A model generated the notes under the pieces. That model had not been told where the DNA came from. It saw nothing but the letters and a program-made list of their open reading frames with translations, and did no database searches. A DNA stretch of 64,000 nucleotides from Clostridium cavendishii DSM 21758 (GTDB lineage: Bacteria > Bacillota > Clostridia > Clostridiales > Clostridiaceae), in NCBI RefSeq assembly GCF_900141845.1, contig NZ_FQZB01000004.1, positions 163,162 to 227,161 of the forward strand. Reading direction: 5' to 3'. How positions within the stretch are numbered: the first letter of the stretch is position 1; each line of letters begins with the position of its first letter. Made by a program: the position numbers and the translations under genes. Shown here piece after piece: positions 8,450 to 17,380 of this stretch.

Positions 8450-10312
8450 TTAAATAGCTTCCTCAATATCAAATTGGCTATTGTAAAGATTAGCATATAC
8501 ACCTTCTTTAGCTAGAAGCTCAGTATGAGTGCCTTGTTCAACAATATCTCCATTAGCCATAACAAGTATTAAATCTGCATCACGTATTGTTGATAAACGA
8601 TGAGCTATTATGAAACTTGTTCTATCTTTCATTAGATTATTCATAGCCTTTTGAATTTGTACTTCAGTACGAGTATCAACAGAACTTGTAGCTTCATCTA
8701 GAATAAGTATCTTAGGATCAGCAAGTATAGCTCTTGCTATAGTTAATAATTGTTTTTGACCTTGTGATACATTAGAAGCTTCTTCATTTAATACCATGTC
8801 ATATCCATCTGGTAGAGTATGAACAAAACTGTCAACATGTGCAGCCTTTGCAGCTGTTATAACTTCTTCTTTAGTTGCATCAAGACGTCCATATTGAATA
8901 TTTTCCATGATTGTGCCATTATATAACCAAGTATCTTGTAAAACCATACCAAACATTGAACGTAAATCATTACGAGTAAAATCTTTTATATTGTGACCAT
9001 CTATAAGGATTTCTCCACTATTTACATCGTAAAAACGCATTAATAGTTTTATCATAGTAGTTTTACCAGCACCAGTAGGTCCTACAATAGCAACCTTTTG
9101 CCCTGGTTTTATTGAAGCTGAAAAATCATTTATTATAATTTTATCTTCATTATATCCAAAATGTACATCTTTAAATTCAACACTTCCAGAAATATTATCA
9201 GTTGCCTCTGGATTAGTTGTTTCAGGAACTTCTTCATTTTCTTCTAAAAATTCAAAAACACGTTCAGCAGAAGCTGCTGTTTGTTGAAGTATATTTGAAA
9301 TATTTGCAATTTGAGTTAAAGGCTGATTAAACTGACGCACGTATTGAATAAACGCCTGAATATCACCAACTTGTATAGTTCCTTTTGCTGCAAGCCATCC
9401 TCCAAAAATACATACTGCTACATAACCTAAGTTTCCTACAAAACCCATTAGAGGCATCATTATGCTAGTTAAAAATTGTGATTTCCATGCTACAGTGAAA
9501 AGTTTATCATTCATCTTATTAAACTTTTTAACACTCTCTTTTTCACCATTAAAAGCTTTCATTACAACATGGCCACTATACATTTCTTCAACATGACCAT
9601 TTAAATTTCCAAGATAATCTTGTTGTTGCTTAAAAAACTTTTGAGAATTCTTAACTATGACCCCTATAAGTATCATTGATAACGGAATTACACAAAGTGC
9701 TACAAGGGTTAATTGCCAGTTAATACTAAGCATCATGCCAAGTATTCCGACTACAGTTACAACTGAAGTAATAATCTGACTTAAACTTTGATTAAGAGTT
9801 TGGCTAAGTGTATCAACATCATTAGTAACACGAGATAACACTTCACCATGGTTTGTTCCATCAAAATATTTAAGTGGCATACGATTAATTTTTTCAGAAA
9901 TACTTTTTCTAAAGTTATAACTTACCTTCATAGAAACACTAGACATTATCCATCCTTGAATATAACTAAATACTGAACTTATCACGTATAAAGCTATAAG
10001 TAGTAATACTATGTTTTTTATATAATCAAAATCAATATCACCAGTATTCGAAATTTTACCCATTATTCCTTCAAAAAGCTTTGTTGTTGCTTTTCCCATT
10101 ATTTTAGGACCAGCAATAGAGAAAATAGTGCTTGCTATTGCAAATACAAATACTATAAACATTGAATATTTATATACACTTAAATAAGAAATAAGCTTTT
10201 TCATTGTTCCTTTAAAGTCACGTGCTTTTTCTCCACCTTGCATCATAGGACCACCGGGTCCACCCATTTTCCCTTGTCTTTTAGGTCCTTTCATATTCTC
10301 TTTTGAACTCAT
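8450..10312 (-). CDS. ABC exporter half-transporter, catalytic-site subunit
   Basis: This 620-residue type IV ABC exporter has a Gly/Met/Pro-rich N-terminal tail, six membrane segments (about 45-330) and one nucleotide-binding domain. Walker A GPTGAGKTT is near 411, and Walker B ILILDEATSSVD carries the catalytic Glu near 540. The switch His sits in IIAHRLST near 571. Its signature loop is SQGQ instead of SGGQ. That combination is typical of the partner in heterodimeric multidrug exporters (BmrD/TM288-like) that supplies the normal Walker B but a weakened signature. It overlaps the upstream partner gene by four bases (ATGA), indicating translational coupling. A multidrug or antibiotic-efflux role is likely; the substrate is unknown. 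Confidence 0.9.
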   Translation of the reverse strand: MSSKENMKGPKRQGKMGGPGGPMMQGGEKARDFKGTMKKLISYLSVYKYSMFIVFVFAIASTIFSIAGPKIMGKATTKLFEGIMGKISNTGDIDFDYIKNIVLLLIALYVISSVFSYIQGWIMSSVSMKVSYNFRKSISEKINRMPLKYFDGTNHGEVLSRVTNDVDTLSQTLNQSLSQIITSVVTVVGILGMMLSINWQLTLVALCVIPLSMILIGVIVKNSQKFFKQQQDYLGNLNGHVEEMYSGHVVMKAFNGEKESVKKFNKMNDKLFTVAWKSQFLTSIMMPLMGFVGNLGYVAVCIFGGWLAAKGTIQVGDIQAFIQYVRQFNQPLTQIANISNILQQTAASAERVFEFLEENEEVPETTNPEATDNISGSVEFKDVHFGYNEDKIIINDFSASIKPGQKVAIVGPTGAGKTTMIKLLMRFYDVNSGEILIDGHNIKDFTRNDLRSMFGMVLQDTWLYNGTIMENIQYGRLDATKEEVITAAKAAHVDSFVHTLPDGYDMVLNEEASNVSQGQKQLLTIARAILADPKILILDEATSSVDTRTEVQIQKAMNNLMKDRTSFIIAHRLSTIRDADLILVMANGDIVEQGTHTELLAKEGVYANLYNSQFDIEEAI

Positions 10313-12546
10313 GATAATTCCTCCTTTGACAACTGAGATAGAGCAATTTCTTGATAAGTTTTACAGTTTTCCATAAGTTCATCGTGTGTACCAATACCAA
10401 CTATCTTTCCTTCATCAAGAACTACTATTTGTTCAGCATTCATAATAGTAGAAATACGTTGAGCAACTATTAAAAATGTGCTAGAAGAAACTGTTTCTTT
10501 AAGAGCTTTTCTTAAAGCTGAATCTGTTTTAAAATCAAGAGCTGAAAAACTATCATCAAATATATATATAGGAGCTTTCTTTACAAGAGCACGCGCAATA
10601 GATAATCTTTGCTTTTGTCCTCCCGAAACATTACTTCCTCCTTGGGAAATATCACTTTCAAAACCTTCTGGTTTTTCGTCTATAAATTGCATTGCTTGAG
10701 CTATCTTAGCTGCATTCTTTATATCTTCAGCACTTGCATTTTTATCACCATATTTTATATTAGATTCAATGGTTCCTTGGAATAGTGAACCCTTTTGAGG
10801 AACATAACCTATTTGTTCGCGTAAATCATGTTGTGTTACAGTTTTAATATCTACTCCATCTATTAGTATTTCTCCAGAAGTTATATCATAAAATCTTGGA
10901 ATTAAATTTACTAAAGTAGACTTACCACAGCCTGTAGAACCTATAAATGCTGTAGTTTGACCAGATAATGCTTTAAAACTTATATTATCAAGTGCATTTC
11001 CTTCAGCACCAGGATATTTAAAGCAAACATCTTTAAACTCTATGCCTCCTTTAACTGGCTTTGTAAAAGTTTGTGGATTAACAGGATCTAAAATAGTAAT
11101 TTCAGTATCTAAAACTTCTGAAATTCTTTGTCCCGAAACAGAAGCTCTTGGAATCATTATAAACATGAATGACATCATAAGAAATGCAAAAATAATTTGC
11201 ATAGCATATTGCATAAATGCCATCATATCACCAACTTGCATACTTGAATCAGCTATTTTATGAGCACCAACCCATATAATAAGAATAGTTGCACCATTCA
11301 TTACAAGCATCATAACTGGGAATAATACTATCATGATACGATTCACAAATAAATTTGTATTAGTAAGATCTTTATTTACTTCATCAAATCTGTTTTCCTC
11401 AAACTTTTGAGTATTAAATGCTCTTATTACCATCATTCCTGATAGATTTTCTCTAGTAACTAGGTTAAGTTTATCAACAAGTTTTTGAATAACTTTAAAT
11501 TTAGGAATAGCAATTGAAAATACTGTTACAATTAATCCTAAAAGAATAACAACAGCTAACGCAATAATCCATGACATAGATGGGCTTTTATGAATAGCTT
11601 TTATCACTCCACCTATACCTAAAATTGGAGCATATATTATCATTCTTATAGCCATTACAACAAGTGTTTGTATTTGCGTAATATCATTAGTAGTTCTTGT
11701 TAATAATGAAGCTGTAGAGAATTTATCAAATTCATTATTTGAAAAGCTTTCTACTTTAGTAAAAACATATTTACGTAAATTGCTAGCTAATCCTGCTGCT
11801 GTTCTTGAAGCTAAAAGTCCAACTATTACGGTACAAACTGCACCAAATAGTGAAATACCCAACATTATTAAGCCAGTATGGATAATATAATCTCTTTCTA
11901 TTTTAGATGTATCCATACCTAAAGCTGAATATTCTGCTTTAACAGACTTAGATGCAGCTTGAGTAATCATAGTATCGCCTAAAGATACAAACTTTTTATT
12001 CATATCATCTGTAATTTTTGAGCGTTCAGCTTCTGGAAGTTTAGAAAAAATCATAAATAAATCGGTCTTTTCTGGAACCTTTCTACCATTTAGATCTATC
12101 ATTCCATCTTTAGCTTGAGATTTTAAATTTTCCACACCAGAAACAGCTAAAAATGCCTTTCCTAAAGGTATATTTATTTTATCAATTTCTGATTTACTAA
12201 TATCATTTAGTACAAAAATATTTTCCTTTTCTAATGCTGGATAATCTTTAACATATTTTGAATACTCAGAACTTTCCTTTGTAATTAACGTATAATCACT
12301 TAATATCTCTTTTTTTTCATCAGGATTCATGAAAATCGAAAGTTTATTCATTTCACCTTCTCTTACTGCCTTTGGAACTGAGTTTTCAACTCCTCCTTGT
12401 TGAATTCCTACGTTTACAATATTAGACATGTAATCTGGTAATGATAGATCACACATTGCTTGAATAAATAGTAGTATTATTGCAAGAAATATTAATGAAA
12501 CAAATGGTTTAAGATGTTTTAGTAGTTTGCTCAATTTAACAATCAA
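10309..12546 (-). CDS. ABC exporter half-transporter, degenerate-site subunit with extracellular insert
   Basis: The partner exporter subunit has 745 residues, longer than usual. After the first membrane helix (about 14-32) an extracytoplasmic stretch of roughly 180 residues precedes helix 2 near 225. The NBD has Walker A GSTGCGKST near 536 and a canonical signature VSGGQ near 641. Walker B is IYIFDDSFSALD (Asp in place of catalytic Glu), and Gln replaces the switch His (LIVAQRIST, near 696). These are the hallmarks of the non-catalytic half of BmrC/TM287-type heterodimers. It is first after marR in the operon. Its start follows AAGGAG-like sequence near 12552. Confidence 0.9.
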   Translation of the reverse strand: MIVKLSKLLKHLKPFVSLIFLAIILLFIQAMCDLSLPDYMSNIVNVGIQQGGVENSVPKAVREGEMNKLSIFMNPDEKKEILSDYTLITKESSEYSKYVKDYPALEKENIFVLNDISKSEIDKINIPLGKAFLAVSGVENLKSQAKDGMIDLNGRKVPEKTDLFMIFSKLPEAERSKITDDMNKKFVSLGDTMITQAASKSVKAEYSALGMDTSKIERDYIIHTGLIMLGISLFGAVCTVIVGLLASRTAAGLASNLRKYVFTKVESFSNNEFDKFSTASLLTRTTNDITQIQTLVVMAIRMIIYAPILGIGGVIKAIHKSPSMSWIIALAVVILLGLIVTVFSIAIPKFKVIQKLVDKLNLVTRENLSGMMVIRAFNTQKFEENRFDEVNKDLTNTNLFVNRIMIVLFPVMMLVMNGATILIIWVGAHKIADSSMQVGDMMAFMQYAMQIIFAFLMMSFMFIMIPRASVSGQRISEVLDTEITILDPVNPQTFTKPVKGGIEFKDVCFKYPGAEGNALDNISFKALSGQTTAFIGSTGCGKSTLVNLIPRFYDITSGEILIDGVDIKTVTQHDLREQIGYVPQKGSLFQGTIESNIKYGDKNASAEDIKNAAKIAQAMQFIDEKPEGFESDISQGGSNVSGGQKQRLSIARALVKKAPIYIFDDSFSALDFKTDSALRKALKETVSSSTFLIVAQRISTIMNAEQIVVLDEGKIVGIGTHDELMENCKTYQEIALSQLSKEELS

Positions 12547-12579
12547 CTCCTTAGTCTAATATTTTTAATGTATGTAAAG

Positions 12580-13032
12580 TTAAAACTTTATATCTTCATC
12601 TACTACTTCTAAAAGATTGTCTTTCATTTGCATAAATAGACGCCTAATTATTATAAGTTCTTCTTGAGTAAAGTTTTTAAAACATATTTCTTGTGCTTCT
12701 TTAGTTATTTCCTTTACTTTTTCACAAGTTTCTCTTCCTTTATCAGTAATAAACACCCTAGAAACCCTCTGATCATCTTTGTCTGGCTTTCTAGTTACAA
12801 GCTCTGCTTTTTCCATTCTTGAAAGCATAACTGTAATTGTAGCTGGTTTTACTTTTATTTTGTCGGCTAACTCTTTTTGACTTTGTCCATCTTTAAAATA
12901 AAGTGAAAAAAGCACAGGTGGTTGCCCAGGATAAATACCTATCTTATCTAGCATACCGTGCATTGTTCTATAATGTAATTTGATTACGCGATAAAAAACA
13001 CTGTACAACGAATCATCATTAAAACACTTCAT
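12580..13032 (-). CDS. MarR-family transcriptional regulator
   Basis: A 150-residue winged-helix regulator. The DNA-binding region shows QSQKELADKIKVKPATITVMLSRMEKAELVTRKPDKDDQ in overlapping pieces, followed by the wing and SRVFITDKGRE. The terminal dimerisation helices flank it. GGAGGT precedes the ATG. It heads the transcript with the two ABC exporter genes, a classic arrangement for a drug-responsive autorepressor. Two palindromes of the form TTAGT-NN-ACTAA overlap its own promoter, which supports autoregulation and control of the exporter. Confidence 0.92.
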   Translation of the reverse strand: MKCFNDDSLYSVFYRVIKLHYRTMHGMLDKIGIYPGQPPVLFSLYFKDGQSQKELADKIKVKPATITVMLSRMEKAELVTRKPDKDDQRVSRVFITDKGRETCEKVKEITKEAQEICFKNFTQEELIIIRRLFMQMKDNLLEVVDEDIKF

Positions 13033-13051
13033 AAACTACCTCCAAAATTAA

Positions 13052-13105
13052 TTAGTCTACTAACTAAAATTTATTATACTAGCGACAAATTAATTAGTCA
13101 ACTAA
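13052..13105 (-). promoter_or_regulatory. marR-exporter promoter with two MarR operators
   Basis: Minus-strand TTGACT (13096-13101), 17 bases, TATAAT (13073-13078). Palindromes TTAGTCTACTAA (13052-13063) and TTAGTCAACTAA (13094-13105) have centres 42 bp apart, four helical turns. One covers the -35 element and one lies just downstream of the -10, so bound repressor would block polymerase. Confidence 0.85.
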
Positions 13106-13110
13106 GTAAT

Positions 13111-13522
13111 TTATTTATTAAAATTTTGTTCACAATGATAATGTTTGCATAAAAAAACTTCTTTATACTATGTATTATCTGATTTTTTTTACATATTCAC
13201 CCTTTTTAATATTCACCCTTAAATCAATTTTTTACTTTACTAGGCTAATTAATGTTGATTAGGTATTCTATCAACATTTTCACTTTAAAAAATGTAAAAT
13301 GCTTATAGCTATATTCAATCTACCACCTTACAACACAAATTAAAATAAGCTATTGGTAACTTAAACTTCTGCCTGTCTAGTTGACAATTAACAGTTTGTT
13401 TTTTAATTTACCAATAGCTTTATGTTTTTAAGTAATTTAATAATATAACTTGAAATTAAACTTATAAACTAATTCATAATCAAAGTTATTTAAATACAAA
13501 TTTCTTTAATAATCTTTATATC
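13111..13522. other. Gene-free stretch with a large hairpin
   Basis: No open frame of interest. AAGCTATTGGTAA (13347-13359) and TTACCAATAGCTT (13408-13420) form a perfect 13-bp stem around a ~48-base loop, followed by TATGTTTTT on the plus strand. The loop contains a second possible stem (CTGT...ACAG). It could be a structured RNA or a terminator, but no gene reads into it from the plus side. Confidence 0.4.
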
Positions 13523-14044
13523 CTATTTAAAATATTTAACTACTCCAGTTATTTTATTTTCTTTATTATTTTCAGTAGCTTTATATCCTAATGCCGCAAT
13601 TCCCCAAACAATATGATTTTGTGGAATTTCAAGGCTGTTTAGAATACATCTTACTTCCTCATTATCACAAATTGTTTTAAGTTGGTTTATCCAACAAGAA
13701 CCTATATTCAATGAATTTGCCATTAAAAACATGTTTTCTAAAGCACAAGAAGAATCAGCAAGTCCATTAGTATTATCTATATCATTAGATACCATAACAA
13801 GTGTAGGTGCTCCATAAAAATTATAACTTTCATTTTTATTCAATAATTTTCTTATAACTTTAGCAAGTTCTTCTATAGTTTCTGGATTTTGAACTACAGT
13901 AAACTGCCATGTTTGCCTATTCATACCACTAGGCGCATGAAGTCCAGCTTTTACTATAACTTCAACTTCTTCATCTTTTAATTGCTCATTTTTAAAAGCT
14001 CTGGTACTTCTTCTTGTTAATATATTTTCAAGTACTTGATTCAT
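13523..14044 (-). CDS. Nitroreductase-family flavoprotein
   Basis: This is a ~173-residue FMN-dependent nitroreductase-fold protein. Motifs are ILTRRSTRAFKNEQL at the N-terminus (FMN phosphate contact), AGLHAPSGMNRQTWQF, and the C-terminal half with ALENMFLMANSLNIGSCWI and WGIAALGY. The family reduces nitro compounds, quinones or flavins with NAD(P)H. The ATG at 14044 is chosen because AAGGAGCG lies eight bases upstream. An in-frame start 11 codons earlier lacks a comparable site. The gene stands alone and its physiological substrate cannot be told. Confidence 0.88.
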   Translation of the reverse strand: MNQVLENILTRRSTRAFKNEQLKDEEVEVIVKAGLHAPSGMNRQTWQFTVVQNPETIEELAKVIRKLLNKNESYNFYGAPTLVMVSNDIDNTNGLADSSCALENMFLMANSLNIGSCWINQLKTICDNEEVRCILNSLEIPQNHIVWGIAALGYKATENNKENKITGVVKYFK

Positions 14045-14208
14045 TTTTATCGCTCCTTTATAAAAAATTATTTTCATAGTAATTATACCACTAAATTTAT
14101 TAATAAACTTTTATTTTTTATTTAATTAATAGTAGTTTTATACATAAAAATAATAAATCATATTTATGCAAATACTAGCTTATTACTTTCAAAAATATAT
14201 CTTAAATA

Positions 14209-14246
14209 AAATAGAAACAATCCACCTAAGTGTTTTGTTTCTATTT
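14209..14246 (-). terminator. Terminator of lysP
   Basis: AAATAGAAACAA pairs with TTGTTTCTATTT just after the lysP stop codon, followed on the minus strand by a T-rich tract. Confidence 0.7.
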
Positions 14247-14258
14247 CCAAAAATCATA

Positions 14259-15719
14259 TTATCCTACTTTATCTTCTTTATTATTTAAAGCAGATTGTCC
14301 TGTTGTTAAATCAACTTCCATTAAAGGTATTAGCTTAGTTTTATGTCTAACTTTATAGGAAACCCATGGTATAAAGAATATTGGTAGTCCTATATATGCT
14401 GCTGTTAATCCATTCCAATCGACTTGTCCGTTATTTATATAAGCAAATCCTTGACCTAAGATTACAACTATACATAAAAGCAAAGCTATTATTGGTCCTA
14501 TTGGAAATAATCTAGCCTTATATACTAAATTATTTAAATGGTGCCCTTGTGCTTTATATGCTCTACGAAATCTATAATGACAAATTGCTATCCCTACCCA
14601 GGCTATAAACCCAGCTAAACCTGATGCTGCTACAAGCCATACATATACTGTATCTTGAGCAAATATTCCAGTCAAAAAACAAGCTGATGCCACTATAGTG
14701 GTTAAAATTAATGAATTTACGGGAACACCTTTTTTATTTACCTTTGCAAATATTTTGGGTGCCATTCCATCTTTAGCCATAGCATATAACATTCTACTTG
14801 AAGCATACATACCTGAATTACCTGCTGAAAGTACTGAAGTTAATATAACTCCATTCATTATAGATGCAGCTGTAGCTATTCCTGCTTTTTCGAATATCAT
14901 TGTAAATGCACTTTGTGAAACTCCTGCTTCTGAAAATGGAAGCACTGCTCCTATTACAAAAATTGTTCCTAAATAAAATATTATTATTCTCCAAAATATA
15001 GTATTTATAGCCTTTGGTATATTTTTTTCTGGATTTTCACTTTCTCCTGCTGCTATTCCTACAAGCTCTGTTCCTTGAAATGAAAAACCTGCAATTAAGA
15101 ATATAGCAAATATTGATTTAAATCCACCTATAAACGGTCCTCCATTTGAAGTGAAATTTTTAAGTCCTATAGCTTCTCCACCCATTATCCCTAATATAGT
15201 TGCTACTCCTATTACTAAAAAAACAATAACTGTAAATATTTTTATACCAGCAAACCAATATTCAGACTCTCCATAAGCCTTTGCTGATAAAAGATTTAAT
15301 CCTACTATTATCACAAGAAATAATATACTAAAATAAACTGGCTTAACATTTGGAAACCAATGTCCCATTATAATAGAACCGGCTACCATTTCTGCTGCTA
15401 TTGTTATAGCCCAGTTGTACCAATAATTCCAACCTAACGCAAAACCTAATGCTGGATCTACAAATTTTGTTGCATATGCTCCAAAGGAACCTGATATAGG
15501 CATATATGTAGCCATTTCTCCAAGACTTGTCATTAAGAAATATACCATAACCCCTATTACAGCATAAGCTACCATAGCTCCGCCTGGTCCAGCTTGGTGA
15601 ATTGTATCCCCCATAGCTAAAAATATTCCTGTTCCTATAGCCCCTCCCATAGCAATCATATTTAAGTGTCTAGCTTTTAAACCCCTTTTTAATTCTCCTG
15701 AATTTTCATTCGTACTCAT
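14259..15719 (-). CDS. lysP: Lysine permease (APC family)
   Basis: A 486-residue amino-acid permease with twelve predicted helices. The first unwound helix reads MIAMGGAIGTGIFLAMG, typical of the AAT/LysP branch. Other family segments are GEMATYMPISGSFG, ALGWNYWYNWAITIAAEM, GFSFQGTELVGIAAGES and VPVNSLI. The terminal helices and the short C-terminal tail are complete. Lysine as substrate is inferred from the lysine riboswitch immediately upstream on the same strand; family membership alone would only say amino-acid/proton symporter. The ATG is preceded by AAGGAGG. Confidence 0.92.
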   Translation of the reverse strand: MSTNENSGELKRGLKARHLNMIAMGGAIGTGIFLAMGDTIHQAGPGGAMVAYAVIGVMVYFLMTSLGEMATYMPISGSFGAYATKFVDPALGFALGWNYWYNWAITIAAEMVAGSIIMGHWFPNVKPVYFSILFLVIIVGLNLLSAKAYGESEYWFAGIKIFTVIVFLVIGVATILGIMGGEAIGLKNFTSNGGPFIGGFKSIFAIFLIAGFSFQGTELVGIAAGESENPEKNIPKAINTIFWRIIIFYLGTIFVIGAVLPFSEAGVSQSAFTMIFEKAGIATAASIMNGVILTSVLSAGNSGMYASSRMLYAMAKDGMAPKIFAKVNKKGVPVNSLILTTIVASACFLTGIFAQDTVYVWLVAASGLAGFIAWVGIAICHYRFRRAYKAQGHHLNNLVYKARLFPIGPIIALLLCIVVILGQGFAYINNGQVDWNGLTAAYIGLPIFFIPWVSYKVRHKTKLIPLMEVDLTTGQSALNNKEDKVG

Positions 15720-15872
15720 TTTTTGTTCCTCCTTATGGGCTATTATTAAATTATTTGTATTGAATATAATTTTTATTCTAAAGATAAGTTGTCCCTAAAT
15801 TTAGAACATCCCATAAAGCATTAACCAAGATAAAAAAACATTAAAAGTATATCTAATCTTATATTTTTCATA

Positions 15873-15911
15873 CAAAAAAATAATACCCCAAGCATTACAC
15901 TCAGGGTATTA
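15873..15911 (-). terminator. Riboswitch-controlled terminator before lysP
   Basis: AATACCCTGAGTG...GCTTGGGGTATT forms the stem on the minus strand, followed by seven T residues. It lies between the lysine aptamer and the lysP start, so it is the expression platform. Confidence 0.9.
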
Positions 15912-15939
15912 AAATGTATAATAATACATATCAAATACT

Positions 15940-16125
15940 TACTTGAATGATAGCTCTCCACAAACTTTAAATTGTGACAGTTTTGCTTATATTCTAATCA
16001 AAACCAGCAAGTAGCTTTAAAGCGTTAGCTTACTCACTTCGGCAAATTTTCCTTTCTCATAGTGTCATTGTGCTTACCTCAACTATGATACTCTTAATCT
16101 TTGCACCTCTACCTTAGTTATTAAC
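15940..16125 (-). promoter_or_regulatory. Lysine riboswitch (L box)
   Basis: The minus strand reads GGTAGAGGTGCAAAG at the 5' end, then GGAAAATTTGCCGAAGTG, TTGCTGG, ACTGTCAC and TGTGGAGAGCTATC, the conserved L-box blocks in order. Lysine binding should favour the downstream terminator and reduce lysP expression. Confidence 0.95.
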
Positions 16126-16137
16126 TTTATAATGTAT

Positions 16138-16166
16138 ATTATTCACTAAAATCTATAATAAGTCAA
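16138..16166 (-). promoter_or_regulatory. Promoter of the lysine riboswitch-lysP transcript
   Basis: Minus-strand TTGACT (16161-16166), 17 bases, AATAAT (16138-16143), placed correctly upstream of the L box. Confidence 0.7.
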
Positions 16167-16208
16167 TATTTTTTTATTATTTATGCACATTAAATTCTGC
16201 ATAAATTG

Positions 16209-16252
16209 AAAATAAACTAAAAATTCTACTTAGAATTTTTAGTTTATTTATA
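16209..16252 (-). terminator. Terminator of the degV gene
   Basis: AAATAAACTAAAAATTCT and AGAATTTTTAGTTTATTT form a near-perfect stem with a 4-base loop right after the degV stop codon. Confidence 0.8.
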
Positions 16253-16254
16253 AT

Positions 16255-17106
16255 CTATGGATTAGTGTAATATGCTATACCAATACTCTTTGGTCCTACA
16301 TGAACACCTACTACTGGTCCTATATCACACACTTGTACTTTAATATTAGTCTTTTCTTCTATTCTTTTTGCTAATTCTAAACCTTCTTCTAATGTATTTA
16401 TATGATGTACTACTACATCACCTAAACCTTTCTCTTCAACATCAGACATAAACTTTTCAATCATTCTATCTATAGCCTTTTTCTTTGTTCTAACCTTATC
16501 AAATATTGTAGTTTTACCATCTACTACAGTTAGTACAGGCTTTATTTGTAATATGTTTCCTAGAAGTGCAGCTGCACCACCTATTCTTCCGCCTTTCTTT
16601 AAGTAGGTTAAAGAATCTGGAATGAATAAAAATCTACAATTATCAATCACCCTTTTAGCTGCTGCCATAACTTCAGAGAATGTCTTATTAAGTTCAACAG
16701 CTTTTATAGCTTCTAAAACTGCAAATCCCATAGGCATAGCTGTATTTTTACTGTCTATAACTTCAATAATTGCATTATGATAATTTTCAAGTATCATATT
16801 CTTCACCAAATTTACACTTGAAAATGTTCCACTTAATTCTGAAGACATAAATATTCCAAGGATTGAATGACCAGCTTTAACAAATTCCTCAAACATATTA
16901 TAAAGTTCATCTATACTAGGTTGAGAAGATGTAGGTATAGTATCTTCTTCCTCCATTTTTTCATAAAACCTTACATTATCTATTTCAGTTTCTTTAAAAC
17001 TTTCTGTCTTAAAAATAACGCTTAACGGTATTATAGAAATATCATGTTTTTCAAGTAAATTTTTAGGTATATAGGATGTACTATCACAAATTATTTTTAT
17101 TCCCAT
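16255..17106 (-). CDS. DegV-family fatty-acid-binding protein
   Basis: This 283-residue two-domain DegV protein begins IKIICDSTSYIPKNL. TIPTSSQPS lies near residue 57 (the Ser-rich fatty-acid carboxylate site), and then GIFMSSELSGTF. LKKGGRIGGAAALLGN lies mid-protein and GPVVGVHVGPKSIGIAYY at the end. These are all the DegV/FakB signatures. FakB proteins present exogenous fatty acid to the kinase FakA. No fakA is nearby, and many Firmicutes carry several such paralogues, so the bound lipid is unknown. GGGGGAC-like sequence precedes the ATG. Monocistronic. Confidence 0.9.
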   Translation of the reverse strand: MGIKIICDSTSYIPKNLLEKHDISIIPLSVIFKTESFKETEIDNVRFYEKMEEEDTIPTSSQPSIDELYNMFEEFVKAGHSILGIFMSSELSGTFSSVNLVKNMILENYHNAIIEVIDSKNTAMPMGFAVLEAIKAVELNKTFSEVMAAAKRVIDNCRFLFIPDSLTYLKKGGRIGGAAALLGNILQIKPVLTVVDGKTTIFDKVRTKKKAIDRMIEKFMSDVEEKGLGDVVVHHINTLEEGLELAKRIEEKTNIKVQVCDIGPVVGVHVGPKSIGIAYYTNP

Positions 17107-17380
17107 ATAGGTCCCCCTTAACTAAAGATAATTATTGTTCACATCATTATACACCTATAAAAATCTTTTTACAATTACTTAATGTTAATGTTTTAAAAAC
17201 TGCAAGCTTTCAACTTTTAATATTTATTATCCTAAATAAGCAAATTACTTATCAACAACTATAACTTGCCACTCTAATTCTTAAATATTATCTATAATAT
17301 ATCCGTTGTAGCTTATTGAAATCTTATGAATTAAAATTATTAAGAATAATTTTAAATAATCAAAATTAAAATTTAGATAT

